A stretch of 64,000 nucleotides of DNA from an uncultured Pirellulaceae bacterium. GTDB taxonomy: Bacteria > Planctomycetota > Planctomycetia > Pirellulales > Pirellulaceae. How positions within the stretch are numbered: the first letter of the stretch is position 1; the number at the start of each line of letters is the position of its first letter. The notes beneath the pieces are model-generated. The model made no database searches, had not been told where the DNA came from, and saw nothing but the letters and a program-made list of their open reading frames with translations. The DNA lies in the NCBI GenBank assembly GCA_938036435.1, contig CALHPU010000060.1:1-64000 (forward strand), in the 5' to 3' direction. Shown here piece by piece: positions 34,761-43,831 of this stretch. The position numbers and the translations under genes were made by a program.

Positions 34761-37280
34761 ATGATGAAGCGACCCAGAAAAAATCGACTTGAAGCTCTTT
34801 GTCTACCGAAGATCCGGCGGCCCTTATTGCTTCTTGCCGTTTGGGCTGTACTGACCACGCTCGGGTACTCCGAGAACCTGTTCATTGGATCGTTCGCGAT
34901 AGGAGAAGAGCCACCTATCGGCGTTGCTGATTTCATTGAGCAAAACTGCATCGCTTGCCATGATTCGGGGACGGCTGAGGGAGACCTTGATCTGGAGGCA
35001 TTGGCGATGGATCTCGAAGATCCCGATAACTTTCATCATTGGGAGCGTGTCTACGATCGAGTCAGAACTGGAGAGATGCCTCCAGATGAAGAGCTGGACC
35101 AATCCGAGAAGAATGCGTTTGTGTCAGCTTTAGGCAAGTCGCTTGTCGTTGCCGATGCGGAACACACCAAGCAACTTGGACGCGTTGCTGCCCGACGCCT
35201 GACTCGGGCTCAGTATGAACGCAACGTCTGTCAGTTGTTGCAAATCGATGTGCCTCTACAAGAGTATCTTCCCGCCGAATCGCTCGATGACGGTTTTGAT
35301 ACGGTCTCGAGCAGTCAGCAGATATCCGATCACTCGTTGCAGGCTTATTTGAATGCGGCCGATGTTGCGCTCGATACGGCCTTCGGTCGAATTGTCGAGA
35401 CCTCCCCCAAGCACAATGTACGCCTCGATTGGACTAAGCTGCGCCGCAACGAACAGCGGTATGACCGCGAGCCTGTGGGAAGACCTAAACACAAAGATGT
35501 CGTTTCGTGGTCTACCAGGGCCGCGTTTCATGGACGCATGCGAAACACGACAGTAAAGGAGGCCGGACGTTATCGGATTCGATTACGTGTTCAGGCCGTC
35601 AATCCTCCAACCAAAAGTGGCGGTGCGGTTTGGTGTGGTGTGGAATCAGGTTTTGGGAACAACAAAGAATCAACACTGCATTGGATTGGTGGGTTTGAGG
35701 CGACCGAGAACCCGGCCGAGTTCGAGTTCGTGGCGTGGATTAAAGAGGGGCACAAATTGAGCGTCTCGCCTCGAGATAGTGCGCTGAGAAGGGCTAAAAC
35801 CGAGGGTGGTAATGTTATCGGGCAACTGGGTAGCCCCGAATTAAAAGACATTCCGGGTGTGGCGATCAAATGGATAGAAATGGAGCGTCTGGATAACGTT
35901 GTCGATGCTCAAAGTCGTCACGCGTTGATCGGTAAACTAAATGTCAGGCCGGTGTCAGCAAGCGCAAAATCGGTCCGGGGGAACGCATCAAAGGTATCAC
36001 TCACCAAACGGCGAGAGGTTGTCTCGAAAAAGCCGGAGACTGATCTGCAAAAGCTAACGCATGATTTCGCTCAGCGCGCTTTTCGTCGCCCGATCTCAAA
36101 AGAAGAGTCAAAGATCTACTCCGATTTTGCGATTTTGAGATTCAGAGAGGCAAAGTCGTTCCAAGCCGGGTTGAGAGCCGGCTACCGAGCAATTCTTTGC
36201 TCGCCACGTTTTCTGTACTTTGAAGAGACGCCTGGCAAGCTTGATGATTACGCATTGGCGAACCGATTGAGCCATTTTCTCTGGGGCAAAGGTCCTGATA
36301 CAGAATTGTTGAAATTGGCGGCAGAGGGCACCATTGGAGATTCGAAAGTCCTCTCAGGTCAGGTTGAGCGCTTGCTAGAAGACGATCAGTCATCGGTGTT
36401 CGTCAAAGAGTTTACCGAGCAGTGGTTGAAGCTTTACGAGATCAATGAAACCAACCCGGACGCCAAACTCTATCCAGAGTACGACGATGTGTTGCATCAC
36501 AGCCTCCTAGAGGAGACGCACGCGTTTGTTGCCGAATTGGTTGCCCAAGACCTCCCGATTACCAATGTGGTTGACTCGAATTTTACGTTTCTCAACAGTC
36601 GCTTGGCCCGTCACTACGATATCGACTGGCCGGGCGGCACAGGCTTGAAACGCGTTAGGTTAAAAAGATCTCATCGCCGCGGAGGAATCATTACGCACGG
36701 GAGCGTGCTAAAGGTGACTGCCAACGGAACGGCCACGTCGCCAATTTTGCGCGGCGTTTGGATGTTGGAACGCGTGGTGGGTTTGCACGTGCCACCACCG
36801 CCATCTAATGTGCCGGCGGTTGAGCCCGATATTCGAGGAGCAACCTCGATTCGCACACGGTTGGCGAAACATCGGAATCTGGACAGTTGCAAGGCCTGCC
36901 ACGTGAAGATTGACCCGCCCGGATTCGCGTTGGAGAGTTATGATGTGATCGGAGGCTATCGAACTCGCTACAGAACGTTGGTCTCGAAGAATGGAAAGAC
37001 TAAGCGGTCCGAGGGCAAACGCGTTGATCCCTCCTATGTTTTTCCCAGTGGAAAAAAGTTTGATAACGTTGTTGGATTAAAGAAATTGATTCTGAAGAAC
37101 CCCGAGCAACTAGCCAAAGCGTTCGCGTCTCATTTGGTCACTTACGCTACTGGCGCTGAACCGACGTTTGCCGATCGCAAAGGGATCTCAAAGATTGCCA
37201 AAGCTTCAGAGGCTGAACGCTGGGGTGTTCGATCCATCATCAAGCACGTTGTTTTAAGCCCCCAATTCAAATACAAGTAG
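34761..37280 (+). CDS. DUF1592 family planctomycete cytochrome-like protein
   Basis: 839 residues with an N-terminal signal segment (about 20-45). Domain order follows the planctomycete family: PSCyt1-type haem-binding region with CIACH (FIEQNCIACHDSG), a DUF1587 segment (RLTRAQYERNVCQLLQID), a carbohydrate-binding-like insert around 200-400, DUF1595/DUF1592 (AFRRPISKEE, FLYFEE), DUF1588 with a second CKACH motif in CKACHVKIDPPGFALESYD, and DUF1585 at the end (LVTYATGAEP). The two CxxCH motifs indicate haem c. These proteins always pair with DUF1552 proteins, as here (8 bases apart); their reaction is unknown, with roles in extracellular redox degradation of polymers suspected. Confidence 0.93.
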   Translation: MMKRPRKNRLEALCLPKIRRPLLLLAVWAVLTTLGYSENLFIGSFAIGEEPPIGVADFIEQNCIACHDSGTAEGDLDLEALAMDLEDPDNFHHWERVYDRVRTGEMPPDEELDQSEKNAFVSALGKSLVVADAEHTKQLGRVAARRLTRAQYERNVCQLLQIDVPLQEYLPAESLDDGFDTVSSSQQISDHSLQAYLNAADVALDTAFGRIVETSPKHNVRLDWTKLRRNEQRYDREPVGRPKHKDVVSWSTRAAFHGRMRNTTVKEAGRYRIRLRVQAVNPPTKSGGAVWCGVESGFGNNKESTLHWIGGFEATENPAEFEFVAWIKEGHKLSVSPRDSALRRAKTEGGNVIGQLGSPELKDIPGVAIKWIEMERLDNVVDAQSRHALIGKLNVRPVSASAKSVRGNASKVSLTKRREVVSKKPETDLQKLTHDFAQRAFRRPISKEESKIYSDFAILRFREAKSFQAGLRAGYRAILCSPRFLYFEETPGKLDDYALANRLSHFLWGKGPDTELLKLAAEGTIGDSKVLSGQVERLLEDDQSSVFVKEFTEQWLKLYEINETNPDAKLYPEYDDVLHHSLLEETHAFVAELVAQDLPITNVVDSNFTFLNSRLARHYDIDWPGGTGLKRVRLKRSHRRGGIITHGSVLKVTANGTATSPILRGVWMLERVVGLHVPPPPSNVPAVEPDIRGATSIRTRLAKHRNLDSCKACHVKIDPPGFALESYDVIGGYRTRYRTLVSKNGKTKRSEGKRVDPSYVFPSGKKFDNVVGLKKLILKNPEQLAKAFASHLVTYATGAEPTFADRKGISKIAKASEAERWGVRSIIKHVVLSPQFKYK

Positions 37281-37288
37281 AAGTTGTT

Positions 37289-38596
37289 ATGGGTAACGAA
37301 ATAAAGACAGTTCACTTTGCCAAAAACCACTGCCTGTCGCGCCGAACTTTATTACGAGGTGTCGGTGTCGCGATGGCATTGCCGTTTCTGGACTCAATGA
37401 CACCCGCTTTTGGGCAGAAGGCCAAGACCGCACGAAAGTCTCCGCATCGTTTTATCGGCGTCAGCAATGCACTTGGCTTTCATGCGTCGAACCTCTTTCC
37501 GAGCCAAACGGGAAAAAATTACCAAACGACGCGCTATCTCAAATCGATCGACGATTTGCGGGACGAGTTTACCGTTATTTCTGGCGTTTCGCACCCGGAT
37601 GTTGGAGGAGGGCATCGGGCAGAGCCTTGCATTCTTTCGGCGGCGCCCTATAGCGGATCCAATTTTCGGAATTCTGTCTCACTAGATCAGTTGATGGCCA
37701 AATACTTGGGGCATGAGACGCGGCATTCGTCTTTGGTGCTAAGTCCCGGTGGTGATTCGGGGACATCGTATACCGAAAACGGGGCAATGATTCCCCCCGA
37801 GAGTTCGGCGCAGGATCTTTACGCCAAGTTGTTTGTCGATGAGAGTCCTCAAGCCAAAGCGGAGATGGGAGCTCGAATTCGCGAGGGTCGAAGCATTATG
37901 GACATCGTCGGTGCCGAGGCACGGGCGGTGCAAAAACGCGTCGGTGCGGGAGATCGTGAAAAATTAGATGCTTACTTCGCCAGCGTGCGAGATTTGGAGC
38001 GCCGATTGGTTGTCAATCAAGCTTGGACCGATCGGCCCAAGCCCAAAGTGGACCAGAAGGCACCAGAGCGTGTTGCCAACAGTGCCGATACGATTGCACT
38101 ACAGTCGGCAATGTACGATGTGATGTTTCTTGCTATTCAAACCGACAGTACCCGTTTCATCACCATGCACACCTCGGGAACGGGGCAAAGGGTACCATTG
38201 CCCGGAGTCGACGAGGGCTATCATTCTCTCAGCCACCATGGACTCGATGAAGAGAAACTTTCTCAACTGGCCATCGTTGAAGAAGCTCAAGTGGCAGCTT
38301 GGGGAAGGCTGGTTCGCAAGTTAGCGGAGACGTCTGAAGGAGGCACTAATTTGCTTGAACGTACCATGATGTTGCTGACATCGAACCTTGGCAACGCTTC
38401 TGCTCACAGTACCAAGAATATGCCGGTGATCTTTGCCGGTGGTGGATTCAAGCACGGCCAGCACCTAGGTTTCGACACCAAAAATAACTACCCCCTGCCT
38501 AATCTTTACACCTCGATGCTGCAGCGTATGGGGCTGGAAATTGATGCTTTCGCCAGTGCCACCGGAACAATGCGTGGCATCGAGATAAAGTCATAG
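37289..38596 (+). CDS. DUF1552 family protein
   Basis: 435 residues with a twin-arginine-type signal (LSRRTLLRGVGVAMALPF), followed by PHRFIGVSNALGFHASNLFP and LKSIDDLRDEFTVISGVSHPDV, both characteristic of DUF1552. It shares a distant alkaline-phosphatase/sulfatase-like (DUF1501) outline: GTGQRVPLPGVDEGYHSLSH and LLTSNLGNASAHSTKNMPVI. Second gene of the DUF1592-DUF1552 operon, 8 bases after its partner. The two are found together in many copies in planctomycete genomes and are thought to work as one exported complex; activity has not been established. The next gene converges on it. Confidence 0.93.
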   Translation: MGNEIKTVHFAKNHCLSRRTLLRGVGVAMALPFLDSMTPAFGQKAKTARKSPHRFIGVSNALGFHASNLFPSQTGKNYQTTRYLKSIDDLRDEFTVISGVSHPDVGGGHRAEPCILSAAPYSGSNFRNSVSLDQLMAKYLGHETRHSSLVLSPGGDSGTSYTENGAMIPPESSAQDLYAKLFVDESPQAKAEMGARIREGRSIMDIVGAEARAVQKRVGAGDREKLDAYFASVRDLERRLVVNQAWTDRPKPKVDQKAPERVANSADTIALQSAMYDVMFLAIQTDSTRFITMHTSGTGQRVPLPGVDEGYHSLSHHGLDEEKLSQLAIVEEAQVAAWGRLVRKLAETSEGGTNLLERTMMLLTSNLGNASAHSTKNMPVIFAGGGFKHGQHLGFDTKNNYPLPNLYTSMLQRMGLEIDAFASATGTMRGIEIKS

Positions 38597-38719
38597 ATAT
38601 TGGCAGCGGTCAGCTTGCTTGTTGACTTCGGTACCAAGGAAGTTTGGGTTTTGCATGTGCACAGGGTACCAAGAAATTCTCACGGCGTTCGACTGAATCG
38701 ATATCGCCCGATGTTGGCT

Positions 38720-41296
38720 CTACATTCCTTGTAGGATCGCAATGAACGGCGCGATATCCAAGAAGTCAACAACGTCGTTGCAATCGCAATCAGCTTCTGC
38801 TTGGTAAGTACCGGTTTGCAATATGGCAATAAACGGTGCGATGTCCAAGAAGTCGACAGCTCCGCTGAGATCGACGTCGCCCTTGAGGGGGGGGGGCGTA
38901 GACGCGGTAGCAAAAGTGATCAGGACATTGGAAATATCGATTCCATTTGACGGGTCGCCCGGATCGTTGCTCAGCCCAAAGGCTTCCGAAGAGGCACCAA
39001 GTGCCAAGGTGCCGAACTCAAGCGTAGCGGGCGAGGTATCGGTGAAATTCAGAGTTCCAAGAGACGTTCCATTTTCAATGAACTCGACTGAGATATCAAG
39101 TTCGCCTGCAGGGTTAAGCGTATAGGTTTGATGGACCTCGTACTGGGTGTTGGGCTGAAAAACGTACTGGCCAGTGCTGCCATCAGTGGCAACTGCATTA
39201 GATCCAGTGTTCGTGCCCAACAGGCGACCGCTGGCGTTGGCGGCTAAGTACTCGCGGAGTTGAAGATCTGTGGTATTTCCACTGGATGCCGATTCCACGT
39301 CAAGCTCTATGGCGTATCCATTAATATTTAGTGCTGAATTGGGGTTGGTTGAATTGTTTGTGATGTCTTGATCAAGTCCTCCGCCAGTGGTGCTGGTTGA
39401 GAACAGTCCAATTCGGAGATCGTCACTGTCCGTCGGGATCGCACTCAAGCTGGACCCGTCTTGGACGGCAGAGGAAAGTGCATCAAACTGAGCTTGCGTC
39501 AGGTTGCTGGCGACAACTTGGGGTGTTACGAACGTTACGCGAGCCGTAATAGTGTCACCGGCCGTGGCTAAAGTTTGGCTTGGGAAAACAGCGTGGATCT
39601 GACGGCCCGAGGTACCTGACACCAAACCGATTTGGCCAGTTCCAATGCCATCATCGACATTGTCTTCGATCGCCGAATTGTTTGAGGTCGAGTAAAAGGC
39701 CGCTTCGGTGTCGCTGCCAGAATTACCGGTGATTGATCGGTCTCCGTCAGCGAAACTGTCATCGACGATCGTGCCGCTGGTCGGATTCGGATCAGTCGGG
39801 TCCGTCGGATCGGTTGGGTCTGTCGGATCGGTCGGTTCTGAGTAAGGGCCAACATCGTCGATGGTTAGCGGAAAGATAGTGATTGTGTCCGTGGAAACTT
39901 CGTCAGCTCCGATGTCAAATGCTCCATTACGGGACTGACCGTCCATGTCGATCGTGATGGCAGCCAAGGTTGAACCACCATCGATTGCGGGGCTGTTAGA
40001 ATTAGGTCGCCACAAACCGTCTGCAGCAATCGATATCTGTGGGTTAATCGTTTGCAAGCCTGAGCGTGATGGTATGCCAAGCCCGGCACCAAAAGCAATG
40101 TTGTCGATCCACTGATACCCCGAACCTTCTTGACCCTCAAAAAGTGTCCTTGATGATCGAATCAAGTTATTCACAAATGAAATATTGCTAGGTATTTGAT
40201 CTTTGAGAAAACCGTCCTGCGTATCGCCGAATTCCCAGTCAAAAAGCACAGCGGCACCGCCGACATCAATAATCGTATTATTGTGGATTACTACGTTGTC
40301 GACGATCTGGTAGCCGTTGGCTGGTCCACCGTCGATACCCGCGGCGAGAGAGATTGCGGCGTTAGCGCGGTCGTCGACGTTGGCAATGTAGTTGTTGACG
40401 ATGACGTGGTCTGAGTCGATCACACGGATACCACCTGAGCGATTTTTGTTTTCGCCCAAGAAGAAGTTGCCGGCGACCGTTGCACCGCTTCCGTGGCGGA
40501 GCGTCAGCGTACCTGCGCAGCTGCGGAAGGTATTGTATCGGTAGACGTTGTCGCCCGACTTGTTTGAGATGATTTCAATCTCGCCGTCACAGTTTTCAAA
40601 CAAGTTGTTTTCAACGACGACTTTCGCCGAGATGGTATGCCGCGCACTGGTGCCGACACGGATCGCTTCGTGACCATTGCTGTCTTGACCGACGGGGCGG
40701 TCCAAAAAAGCGTTGTAGTCGATCAAGTGACGAGCTTCTTGTCCGTTATCATTGAGTCGCACGACGAGTGTGACTCCCTCGTGATTTTGGCCTTGAAAGA
40801 GACAATGGTCGACTCGATTGTCTTGGCCGAAAATTTCAACCCAGTGATATTGATGGCTTCGATCTGGAGCGTTGTAGTCAATGATTTGAGTATTGGTCAG
40901 CCGGCAGTTGTTCGCGAGACCCTCAGAGCCACGGAACTCGATCAGGTAACTCATCGAATTGCTGCCGCCGTTCTCGAAACGTAGTCCGTCGACGACCAAG
41001 TGGCTGCCGGAGATTGAGAGTTGCGAAGTACCCGTAAGTTGGACTCCACCTTGAGTTGCCGGACGCAGTGTGATTGGATTGGCCGCCGTTGCGTCACCAG
41101 CAAAATCGATGTCTTGGTTGTTCCACACTCCGTCGGCCATGATCAGATTGTCGCCGGGTCGGGCGGAGTTCATGGCGTTTGAGATATCCGATGCGCTGGA
41201 CACATTGAAGTCCGTGGCTGTGACTGGGATGGCACTGGCGAACACAAGACTGGCGGCCAGCATGGCTGTCGCCATGCTCATTTTGCGATCGAACAT
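38720..41296 (-). CDS. PL6 (chondroitinase-B-type) lyase, probably alginate lyase, with dockerin-like tail
   Basis: 858 residues from ATG 41296 (a GTG at 41332 is possible). Signal peptide 1-28. Residues about 30-460 are a PL6 right-handed beta-helix with the family active-site block: EIEIISNKSGDNVYRYNTF (Lys as base) followed by LTLRHGSGATVAGNFF (Arg), plus GGIRVIDSDH. PL6 enzymes beta-eliminate alginate or dermatan sulfate; neighbours favour alginate. A DPT-repeat linker joins it to a beta-sandwich (about 510-790) of a type found as an accessory carbohydrate-binding region, then a PPP stretch on a C10 homopolymer and the EF-hand module (GDVDLSGAVDFLDIAPF). The candidate operator lies about 110 bases upstream. 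Confidence 0.92.
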   Translation of the reverse strand: MFDRKMSMATAMLAASLVFASAIPVTATDFNVSSASDISNAMNSARPGDNLIMADGVWNNQDIDFAGDATAANPITLRPATQGGVQLTGTSQLSISGSHLVVDGLRFENGGSNSMSYLIEFRGSEGLANNCRLTNTQIIDYNAPDRSHQYHWVEIFGQDNRVDHCLFQGQNHEGVTLVVRLNDNGQEARHLIDYNAFLDRPVGQDSNGHEAIRVGTSARHTISAKVVVENNLFENCDGEIEIISNKSGDNVYRYNTFRSCAGTLTLRHGSGATVAGNFFLGENKNRSGGIRVIDSDHVIVNNYIANVDDRANAAISLAAGIDGGPANGYQIVDNVVIHNNTIIDVGGAAVLFDWEFGDTQDGFLKDQIPSNISFVNNLIRSSRTLFEGQEGSGYQWIDNIAFGAGLGIPSRSGLQTINPQISIAADGLWRPNSNSPAIDGGSTLAAITIDMDGQSRNGAFDIGADEVSTDTITIFPLTIDDVGPYSEPTDPTDPTDPTDPTDPNPTSGTIVDDSFADGDRSITGNSGSDTEAAFYSTSNNSAIEDNVDDGIGTGQIGLVSGTSGRQIHAVFPSQTLATAGDTITARVTFVTPQVVASNLTQAQFDALSSAVQDGSSLSAIPTDSDDLRIGLFSTSTTGGGLDQDITNNSTNPNSALNINGYAIELDVESASSGNTTDLQLREYLAANASGRLLGTNTGSNAVATDGSTGQYVFQPNTQYEVHQTYTLNPAGELDISVEFIENGTSLGTLNFTDTSPATLEFGTLALGASSEAFGLSNDPGDPSNGIDISNVLITFATASTPPPLKGDVDLSGAVDFLDIAPFIAILQTGTYQAEADCDCNDVVDFLDIAPFIAILQGM
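38887..38896. repeat. G10/C10 homopolymer inside the PL6 lyase gene
   Basis: Ten consecutive G on the plus strand, encoding Pro-Pro-Pro on the minus strand immediately before the dockerin-like module. Homopolymers of this length slip during replication; loss or gain of one base would remove the module while leaving the lyase intact. Confidence 0.9.
39788..39837. repeat. Nine-base tandem repeat encoding an Asp-Pro-Thr linker
   Basis: About five imperfect copies of a 9-base unit (near TCGGATCGG/TCGGTTGGG) encode consecutive Asp-Pro-Thr triplets between the beta-helix and the beta-sandwich of the PL6 lyase. A flexible extended linker is expected, with copy number likely to vary. Confidence 0.85.
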
Positions 41297-41644
41297 AGGA
41301 CCGCAGTGTAAATCTTGGAAAAGGTTTTTCACAACGAACTTTCTAAGCAGTAAAGGTGGGATTGGCGTTCGCGTAGCAAGCGGAGATGAATCTCAATCAA
41401 CTGAGCTAATAATTATTACTTTCGTAGGCAACCATACCCTTGCGGGGCCCGAATGCAAGCTTAATGGCCGCAATTTTCGGGCGATTCAGTGCCATAGACT
41501 CCTCCCAATGGTAGATGTTCACGGCGAAAGACTCACTCTACAGCAATTAAGTTCAACGCTGAATAGTCACTGTACCACGACCTGCTGGTTCAAATTTCCC
41601 TGAATAAGAACTGTTGTTTTGGTTATCTTGTCACCTCGGCCGTG
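41297..41644. other. Upstream region of the PL6 lyase gene
   Basis: About 350 bases between the 3' end of the heparinase-type lyase and the PL6 start. It holds the TAATAATTATTA palindrome at 41407-41418 and otherwise nothing recognisable; open frames on the plus strand are antisense extensions. Confidence 0.5.
41407..41418. promoter_or_regulatory. Candidate operator upstream of the PL6 lyase
   Basis: A perfect 12-base palindrome, TAATAATTATTA, 111 bases before the lyase ATG. The same 12 bases occur upstream of the DUF2264 gene (49774-49785) and a close variant upstream of the esterase gene, all in the same locus, so it is a candidate binding site for the local LacI-type regulator. Confidence 0.45.
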
Positions 41645-43831
41645 CTACCGCTCTTTCGCCTCTGTCTTCGGTTTGTCGGATTGCATCAGGACCGTCCCAT
41701 TGGCTTTGAGCATAGTCGCCTCACGCACAAAATATTTTGACACTTTTCCAACCTCTTGTCGAATCCACGCGAATGATGCGTCGGTTTCAACTAAGTCAGA
41801 CTTTGCCGTGACATTCGATGGTTGCAACACAAAGGTATCGGTGATGTTCTGGTCCTCAACGGTAACGACAATCTGATTCCCGTTTTTCACCGACGAAACT
41901 CTCGGACCACCCTTCCCTGCCCCGCATGGAACAAGCACTTGGAGGATCACCTGTTCATCGCCATTGCCGATGGCCTTAGTGTAGGGGAAGACTGCATAGT
42001 CACCTTTGAGATAGGTCACCTCGCCTTGAGCATTTTCGATTTTGAAATCAGCCGCCGAACCAAATGTCCACGCGTGTAAGTGAGCCGCAGCGCCGTAAGT
42101 GTCATCCTCGTAGTTCCAAACTCGATAGTTGCCCTCGCCCGACATTGGCGCGCGTCCACCATGCAGTATCGCAACGGCTTGGCCTGAATTTGGGGCGCTG
42201 ACAATGTCGGCAACAACGAAGTAGGTTTCTCCAGGAAACGCAATCGCCCGGCGCAGTTTGCCACCACCGGGATAAGGTGCCTCTTTCTCTTCAAAGTCAA
42301 AGAAGTCAGTGTCAATGCGATATCGCGAAACAGGCGTGACGTTTTCGGCAGGATCCACGGGCGCTTCACCGTTGAAGGTCACAACGTTGTGCGCGATCGC
42401 CTGCTTATACCACTCGGTGCGGAATTTCTCGCCGTAGCCCTTGCGTGTGTAGCCTCCGTCGGATGCCATCATCTGGTTCTCGGCCGAAATGATAAAACTC
42501 AGATGCTCGTAATGCTCATGGTTGTCGGCCTCGGCTACACCTTGAAACAATAGGTAGCGTCCCGAGGCGTCACCTGATTTCCAAGTGTTGCGAAACATGC
42601 TCTGGCCACCGTCAAGAAAAACCGTTGGCGACGAATCGGGTATCGTAGATTTGATAGACGGATCGTAGGTCAGGTACTCGTCCAGTGGCAACGTGTAATC
42701 CCAAGTCGCGCCAGTCCAGTTATACGTGGTGCGCTCGGTATACTCTTCGAACGGCTTCATTTCGGTTGTGTTCCATGCCCACATCAGTACCTCTGACAAA
42801 GGCGCAGAACTGTGCAAGGACGTTTTGGTGTCCTTGTACATGTACGCCGCCATGTGACCGGGGAACGGCCGAATGAAAGAGTCTTCAATATTTGGCAGCC
42901 AGCCCTTGCTGTTGCGTACGGCAACGCCCCACTCCATGACAGGCTTGTAATCTTCAAACTGGTTCACGCCGGAGACGTTTTTGTAGTTGACCATGAACGG
43001 TAGAAAATTGGTCCAGCTGAAGCCCAAGTAATGTGAGCCCTCGCGGTAGATGCCGTCGCCGCTGAAGAAGTATTTGGTGTTCTCGTTGGCGGCGGTCAAT
43101 GCAACGCCCAGCCAACTGATCGCGTCTTTCTCCTCGGATAACGCCAGCGCACAACTTCCCAGTCCCCAAGCAGGTTTGGAAAGGTGATTGTGCGGACGGC
43201 TGGTCCATTTGTAGATGTTTTTGGCCAGATAATCACATTGTTTTACCAACCGTGCACGGATCGCTTTATCTTTTTCTTCGGCCAAGAATGGCTGAACGAA
43301 GTCATAGGCCGCTCCATAGTTTTGGAGCCAAGAGCCAAGGTAAATTTCGTCAGTCGGCCCGCTTTTTTGTTTCGGGTCAAGTTCATAAACCGGGCCGTCG
43401 TAGGCGCGTTCGAGTAAGGCGGTCGTGCGGTCGATCAATTTTTGTTTTTTATCGTCGTCTTCGGTCATCCAAATCATGAACCCCGAGTACTTGGCTGCCT
43501 GAGCCATATAGCCGTAGTATTGATGAATTACTTTCTTGTCATCACTTGCTGATGGCTCCGGCAGCAAATCCATCGTCAGAAACTGGCTCTCGGAGACCTG
43601 TTTCCAAAGTTTGGCTGCCTGTTTGTCTTGATCCTTTTTGGCTCTCATAGCTGCCGCTTGGTCGGCAGTAAACCAAAGCGATGGATGCGTTTCGTTCGCC
43701 GGAAGCTTCGGTACCGGATCGCAGGTGAACCCGCTATAGGATTCATAGTTCGGAGATGACTTCTGTTGTCCGTAAGCGTTAGATGCCGCAAATATCAACG
43801 CGGCTATGAATAATGTTTTTAAAGTGCTCAT
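41645..43831 (-). CDS. Heparinase II/III-type polysaccharide lyase (probable alginate lyase)
   Basis: 728 residues with a signal peptide (1-21, ending AYGQ). An alpha/alpha toroid fills about 45-400 (HNHLSKPAWGLGSCALAL, GDGIYREGSHYLGFSW with likely catalytic Asn/His/Tyr), and a heparinase_II_III beta-sandwich follows (DGGQSMFRNTWKSG, DNHEHYEHLSFIISA, ASDGGYTRKGYG). This architecture is shared by PL12, PL15, PL17, PL21 and PL39; beside PL6 and SDR genes an alginate exo-lyase role (PL17/PL39-like, releasing unsaturated monouronate) is most likely, but heparin-type substrates cannot be excluded. Its start overlaps the stop of the SDR gene (ATGA), so it is translated with it. Exported, so it acts in the periplasm. 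Confidence 0.85.
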   Translation of the reverse strand: MSTLKTLFIAALIFAASNAYGQQKSSPNYESYSGFTCDPVPKLPANETHPSLWFTADQAAAMRAKKDQDKQAAKLWKQVSESQFLTMDLLPEPSASDDKKVIHQYYGYMAQAAKYSGFMIWMTEDDDKKQKLIDRTTALLERAYDGPVYELDPKQKSGPTDEIYLGSWLQNYGAAYDFVQPFLAEEKDKAIRARLVKQCDYLAKNIYKWTSRPHNHLSKPAWGLGSCALALSEEKDAISWLGVALTAANENTKYFFSGDGIYREGSHYLGFSWTNFLPFMVNYKNVSGVNQFEDYKPVMEWGVAVRNSKGWLPNIEDSFIRPFPGHMAAYMYKDTKTSLHSSAPLSEVLMWAWNTTEMKPFEEYTERTTYNWTGATWDYTLPLDEYLTYDPSIKSTIPDSSPTVFLDGGQSMFRNTWKSGDASGRYLLFQGVAEADNHEHYEHLSFIISAENQMMASDGGYTRKGYGEKFRTEWYKQAIAHNVVTFNGEAPVDPAENVTPVSRYRIDTDFFDFEEKEAPYPGGGKLRRAIAFPGETYFVVADIVSAPNSGQAVAILHGGRAPMSGEGNYRVWNYEDDTYGAAAHLHAWTFGSAADFKIENAQGEVTYLKGDYAVFPYTKAIGNGDEQVILQVLVPCGAGKGGPRVSSVKNGNQIVVTVEDQNITDTFVLQPSNVTAKSDLVETDASFAWIRQEVGKVSKYFVREATMLKANGTVLMQSDKPKTEAKER

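Noticed and set aside
41070-41603. 177-codon open frame on the plus strand
   Set aside because: Overlaps the 5' end of the PL6 gene and its upstream region; no family resemblance.
41645-43831. Heparinase acting on heparin
   Set aside because: The fold is shared by many lyases; PL6, SDR and symporter neighbours make a uronan such as alginate likelier.
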